Origin: Brachypodium distachyon
Taxonomy: Eukaryota > Streptophyta > Magnoliopsida > Poales > Poaceae
Direction of reading: 5' to 3'
Assembly (NCBI RefSeq): GCF_000005505.3
Contig: NC_016132.3
Location: 5,766,001 to 5,830,000 of the forward strand
Length of the DNA stretch: 64,000 nt
In this document: positions 60,185 to 64,000 of the stretch, in pieces
How positions within the stretch are numbered: position 1 is the first letter of the stretch
Layout of the letters: every line of letters starts with the position of its first letter
Notes under the pieces: model-generated
The model's input: only the letters and a program-made list of their open reading frames with translations
Databases searched by the model: none
Told to the model about the DNA's origin: nothing
Position numbers and translations under genes: made by a program

Positions 60185-62573
60185 TCAACTGTTTTCGCTT
60201 GGTTTTCCATCCTTTTCTGCGTTTTCGGCAGCAGTAGCTGCAGCGTTCGCGGCCTCACTCAAACCCATCTTCTGTAGCACATTCGCAAAGCCATCGACAT
60301 CTGCAGCAGTTATTTTATACGGGGTGTGGCTGGGGCCAGGGAAAGACCGAGTTTCCACTTCTTGCTTGTAGTCGGATAGTGCCTTGTTAATGACACTGCC
60401 AACATTAGCAAATTGCTTGCAGAACTTTGGTGTAACCTGCAGGTGGAGCAAATTGTACAGGCTGAGCATGGCAAGAATCATAAATATCGCTGGGCAAGGA
60501 TAAAAAGGATAATCGCATTTACCTTGGCGTGATGTGGATGCTGCATCATTCCTAACAAGTCATGGTATACCAAGACCTGTGTAACCAATATGTTGATATG
60601 AGGATTTCAGGAAGGAACAAACAATTATAGTGTCTGCTATTGAAATATCATGGAAACCCACCGAGCAACACTAATAGCATGGTAAACATAAAATATATAA
60701 GAACAAGAGGGTGTATAGAGTTCAGGTGGCACATTTGATAGCATTTCTTTCTGCAAAATTTATTCAACTTGTCAAGTGTGCTTATTGCGCAAAAAGTCAA
60801 GCATGTACTATACCAAAAAGAACAGGTACTCTCACTTTTTACGTGAGGAAAAAATCAAGCACATATTGTGCATGTATCCATGGAATTCCTACAGTACTAG
60901 AATAAATACAACTACAAAATCTTTATTCTTGAAAAAACTTGGAACAGAATCAACATATCTCTAGAGCATGATGAATAATTGTACCTGCCCACTGCAGAAT
61001 GGCCCAGCACCAATGCCAATGGTTGGGATTTTCAGTGCTGATGTTGCAGCTGCTGCCACCGGAGCTGGCACACACTCCAACACAACTGAAAAGCAACCAG
61101 CCTCTTGCAAGGCGAGTGCTGTCTCTACAACCTACACACACACGAGGAATAAGATGGGCAAACCTATGTGTAGACACCGAACATGATGCTAACAGCCAAA
61201 TTTACCAACAATCAAAACTTCAAAAGCAAGCACCTTTACAGCACTATCAACCGTCTTCCCCTGTGGTCGAAACCCACCAAGCACACTAATAGCCTGCGGC
61301 GTGAGGCCAACGTGTCCCATGACAGCAATTCCAGCCTCCACAATAGCCTTAGCTGCACTGATTCGGGAAGGAGCTCCTCCTTCCAACTTGATTGCATCCA
61401 TTCCACCTTCTTTTAACACCCTCACCGCAGAGTCAACAGCCTATAAGAGAAGGTATGTTCTTATTATATGAGAAGTCAGGCCCAGAAATGCCTAGCCTAC
61501 TGAAGTTGGAGATGCCATCCGACATGCATAGCACAGAGATACTGTCTGATATGCCTCATATGTGCATGTCTGTCGTATTTAGCATGTTCATCAGTTCGAT
61601 TACTAGTTGTGGCATTTTGACTTGTACTTTTAATGTAGATGTCTTCTACAACTACGAGACATAGCTGATTCTCAACTTCTCAAAATTTTCAAAAAGTTGC
61701 AATTGCAGATGAACCTTGTGACAAGAACAGACATGATCAATCAAACTTGTAAGTACACAAAGGTCACACCATCAGTTTTCTGAAATGGTGACTGAAGGTT
61801 TGTTGCCAAACCAAAGATGGATCAATCAACGGAACAAAATAATCCCCATAGAGTAGTGGACAGCTAAACTGCTAAAGTATTCTACTGGCATGTGCAGAAT
61901 TACTCTTCTCACAGGAACAGGCAAAAGCAATTTCCTACTCCGTACTAATGATTTTTTTTTTCGAAAAGGAGGGAGTCCCCCGCAATCTCCTACTAATGAG
62001 AGCAAAAGGCAACCTGTCAACTTGAGGCAACCTGTAAACATCGGGACTGCAAATCAAGATACACCAACACATCAACAGAAGCAGATAAGCATTTGGCAAC
62101 TGGGCCACGTAACCGAAATTTTCTATCTCTACCGGATCGAATCGAAGAGGAGGGGAATGAGAGGGAGCCCGTGGGCTCAATACCTGCGTGGAAGAGGACT
62201 CGTAGCAGCCGAAGGGGAGGTCGCCGACAAGGAGCGGCCGGGGCGCGCCGCGCGCGACGGCGCGGCAGTGCTCGAGCATGACGTCGAGCGAGATGGGGAG
62301 CGTGGTGTCGTGGCCGTGGACCACCATGGCGGCGGAGTCGCCGACGAGGCAGACGTCGATCCCCGCGGAGTCGACGTGGACGGCGGAGGGGTAGTCGTAG
62401 GCGGTGACGACGGTGATGGGCTCCCCGCGGCGGTGCTTCCCGCGGAGGGTCGTCAGCGTCACGCGCCGCGCCGCCGCCGCCTCCTGCGGCCGCGGGCCCC
62501 CGTAGACGGTCGACTCAGGCACGTTGCTCAGCATCCGCCGCGCCAGGTGCCGGAAGGCATGCCGCGTCGCCAT
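60185..62573 (-). CDS. KPHMT: Ketopantoate hydroxymethyltransferase (PanB), mitochondrial
   Basis: There are five minus-strand exons: 62573-62184, 61440-61234, 61131-60985, 60576-60523 and 60436-60185. All junctions are phase 0, giving 349 residues. The enzyme joins 5,10-methylene-tetrahydrofolate to 2-oxoisovalerate to make ketopantoate, the first step towards pantothenate and coenzyme A, and is mitochondrial in plants. The short Arg/His-rich start ([18 protein letters not shown]) fits a mitochondrial presequence. PanB motifs are [65 protein letters not shown] and [14 protein letters not shown], then [15 protein letters not shown]. All expected metal- and substrate-binding phrases are present. 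The C-terminal tail (about 50 residues, Ala-rich) is normal for plants. Intron 1 carries a T-run/CGAAAAGGAGG repeat tail near 61952-61975. Confidence 0.95.
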
Positions 62574-63383
62574 CGTGCGAAGCGGCGGCGTGCCGCGTGC
62601 GTGCACTTGATTGGTGCGACACGAGAGCGACGGGACGGGCGAGCGTTGGCTATCGGGAATTTTGGGGGACGGGAGTTGGGACACAGGGGGGATACGGGGT
62701 GTTTAAAAGGGTCATGAACTTCCTAGCAGTACTGGACTGGCTATCCCGGATAAAACAAAATTAGACTGCTCGATACGGATGAATAATCGGTTAAGAGCAT
62801 GCAGCACGTCACCCTTTTCTTAGCGATGCCACGTCGAATAATTGCTGACGTAAAGGAGAGAAGAATGAAAAAAAGCATTAGCCTTGTCTTAGCTAAGAGA
62901 TGATCTCTTCATAAGAACTATAAGTCAAAAAAAAACAAATTCCACATTGTACTAGATTTCACCTTTTATTAGCATCTATTTATTTAATTTTATTCATCTA
63001 ACCAATAATTGTAAGATAAGGCAATAAGAAATGACCTATTGCACAATATGTTTTCTTGTCTTCTCTAAATGACGTGGAACACATAAGAAAAGGCTGCCTT
63101 ATCAACCATTGTACATGTCTTAAGATATGCGTCGAATAGTAAAATACATCACTAGTTCATAAACACAGTTTTATCCATGAACTTAGAGAACAGACACATA
63201 AAACCCTATAATGGTATTAGCGTAACACTTAGATCCAAAAATGGTTCGACATGGATAATTCCGTCCACGTTGGCTTAAGCCAGGACCGTGTGGGTTGCGT
63301 AGGGGTTTCTCGATGGAGTTTTCACAAAAAATTTACAGCAACCTGCGAAGAATTATGCTAATTTTTTGCTAACTTGACAACAA
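62574..63383. other. Upstream region of the ketopantoate enzyme gene
   Basis: The first 150 bases are GC-rich leader and promoter of the minus-strand gene. A Tourist-like MITE follows at 62795-63120. The rest is AT-rich and shows no gene. Confidence 0.45.
62795..63120. mobile_element. Tourist-like MITE in a promoter
   Basis: A 326-bp AT-rich element is flanked by TAA (62792-62794 and 63121-63123), the PIF/Harbinger-type target. The ends are GAGCATGCAGCACGTCACC and, inverted, AGACATGTACAATGGTTGAT, imperfect pairs. Further paired phrases (ATTATTGGTTAG, TGACGTGGAAC) resemble grass Tourist elements. It begins 222 bp upstream of the ketopantoate gene start. Confidence 0.6.
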
Positions 63384-63841
63384 CCCGTGATGAAGGCACA
63401 AAAGTATTTCTTTACGACACTGCCCTGCACGCTGTTCGGACCATGCCCGTGATGAAGGCATAAAAGTATTTTCCCATCACCCTTACCGACGGCAACGGCC
63501 TATATGTCATGAACTCGAGATTCGGGCCACTCCAAGAGCACACCTTTGAAGCTCTCACGCATGGTTCTATAATCCAGGGTTGGTTCTGGCGAAATCTCCT
63601 GCCACCTCCCTACATCCAGGCTATTATGACGATGAACCAGGATATGGCTATGAGGTGGACCAGCCATATGAAATTACTGCCTACATGGTGGTTGCAGACT
63701 AAAACATTTGGATATCTACGGCGGGTGTAGGCACCTATTCCTTTGACACAGCAAGTGGTATCAGGAGCACACTTGGTAACTGGAAGCAAGTGTTCGGGAG
63801 TATGCTCCTGAAGACAACCTTTTGTTTGGATTATCATCTGA
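63384..63841 (+). pseudogene. Fragment of a grass beta-propeller-like gene
   Basis: Pieces of a protein family expanded in grasses (kelch/DUF1618-like; the name is uncertain) can be read in order. These are LYDTALHAVRTMPVM (63410 on), DGNGLYVMNSRFGPLQ, EHTFEAL, then after a frame change YYDDEPGYGYEVDQPYEITA, IWISTAGVGTYSFDT, and after a second change REYAPEDNLLFGLSSE. In-frame stops are at 63461 and 63700. The start and end are missing. A 26-bp block (CCCGTGATGAAGGCACAAAA plus GTATTT, one mismatch) is duplicated at 63384-63409 and 63446-63471. The right end stops exactly where a DNA-transposon-like sequence begins. Confidence 0.7.
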
Positions 63842-64000
63842 GGCCTTGTTTGGCACTAGTGTTTTTGGTGTTTTTATGGTATTATCCACTCCAAATTGAA
63901 AAACAATAGAAACCCGAAAGGGATTGGAGAAAATTATCCCTAATTTTTTTTCACATGAAACGCTCCATTCTAAAACACTTCTCATAATAATATTTTTTAA
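63842..64000. mobile_element. Left part of a DNA transposon or MITE, cut by the window edge
   Basis: GGCCTTGTTTGGCACTAGTG opens an AT-rich stretch that runs to the window end. The 'GGCC-TTGTTTGG' terminus resembles those at 28506 and 24986. The other end lies outside the window, so the size and family cannot be told. Confidence 0.5.

Overview
The window is nuclear DNA from a grass, most likely a compact-genome pooid of the Brachypodium type. Three things point there: split genes with GT..AG introns and GC-rich first exons, AT-rich introns and spacers, and many short Stowaway and Tourist-type elements carrying the pooid-style 'CTCCCTCCG' ends. The species is inferred, not proven. Nothing suggests a bacterial, viral or organellar insert.

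Seven protein genes are well supported, and every intron junction can be read in phase. They are: a YUCCA-type flavin monooxygenase for auxin synthesis (+, 10216-12957); a mitochondrial basic-amino-acid carrier of the BAC2 type (-, 21219-23047); a CUE/DUF1771/SMR-domain protein (+, 27664-34950); a double-GTPase Der/EngA protein, probably organellar (+, 39531-46309); a Tic22-like protein (+, 47309-53120); a membrane-anchored GT90 (CAP10/DUF821) glycosyltransferase (+, 55566-59589); and ketopantoate hydroxymethyltransferase of the pantothenate/CoA pathway (-, 60185-62573). A further three-exon reading frame that I do not recognise lies on the minus strand at 36285-37304. The right edge holds a broken copy of a grass propeller-like gene, cut by a DNA transposon end.

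Layout: 1-10 kb is gene-free and made of repeats (a LINE tail, an LTR-like stretch, a GC-rich LINE-derived element). 10-14 kb is the auxin gene with a solo-LTR candidate behind it. 14-20 kb is spacer with a LINE relic. 21-23 kb is the carrier. 24-27 kb is spacer with MITEs and a possible gene-fragment-carrying TIR element. 27-62.6 kb is the gene-dense part, with MITEs mainly in introns and spacers. 62.6-64 kb is a promoter MITE, the pseudogene and another MITE.

The genes do not form a pathway or cluster. Several (Der-like, Tic22-like, carrier, ketopantoate enzyme) act or probably act in organelles, which looks like chance. I found no clear tRNA, rRNA, miRNA precursor or CRISPR array. I see no undescribed biological system. 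The observations most worth following are the nested transposons in the GT90 intron, a MITE abutting a splice acceptor in the Der gene, a uORF before the YUCCA start, and the unrecognised spliced frame with its repeat-bounded 79-bp frame-shifting segment.
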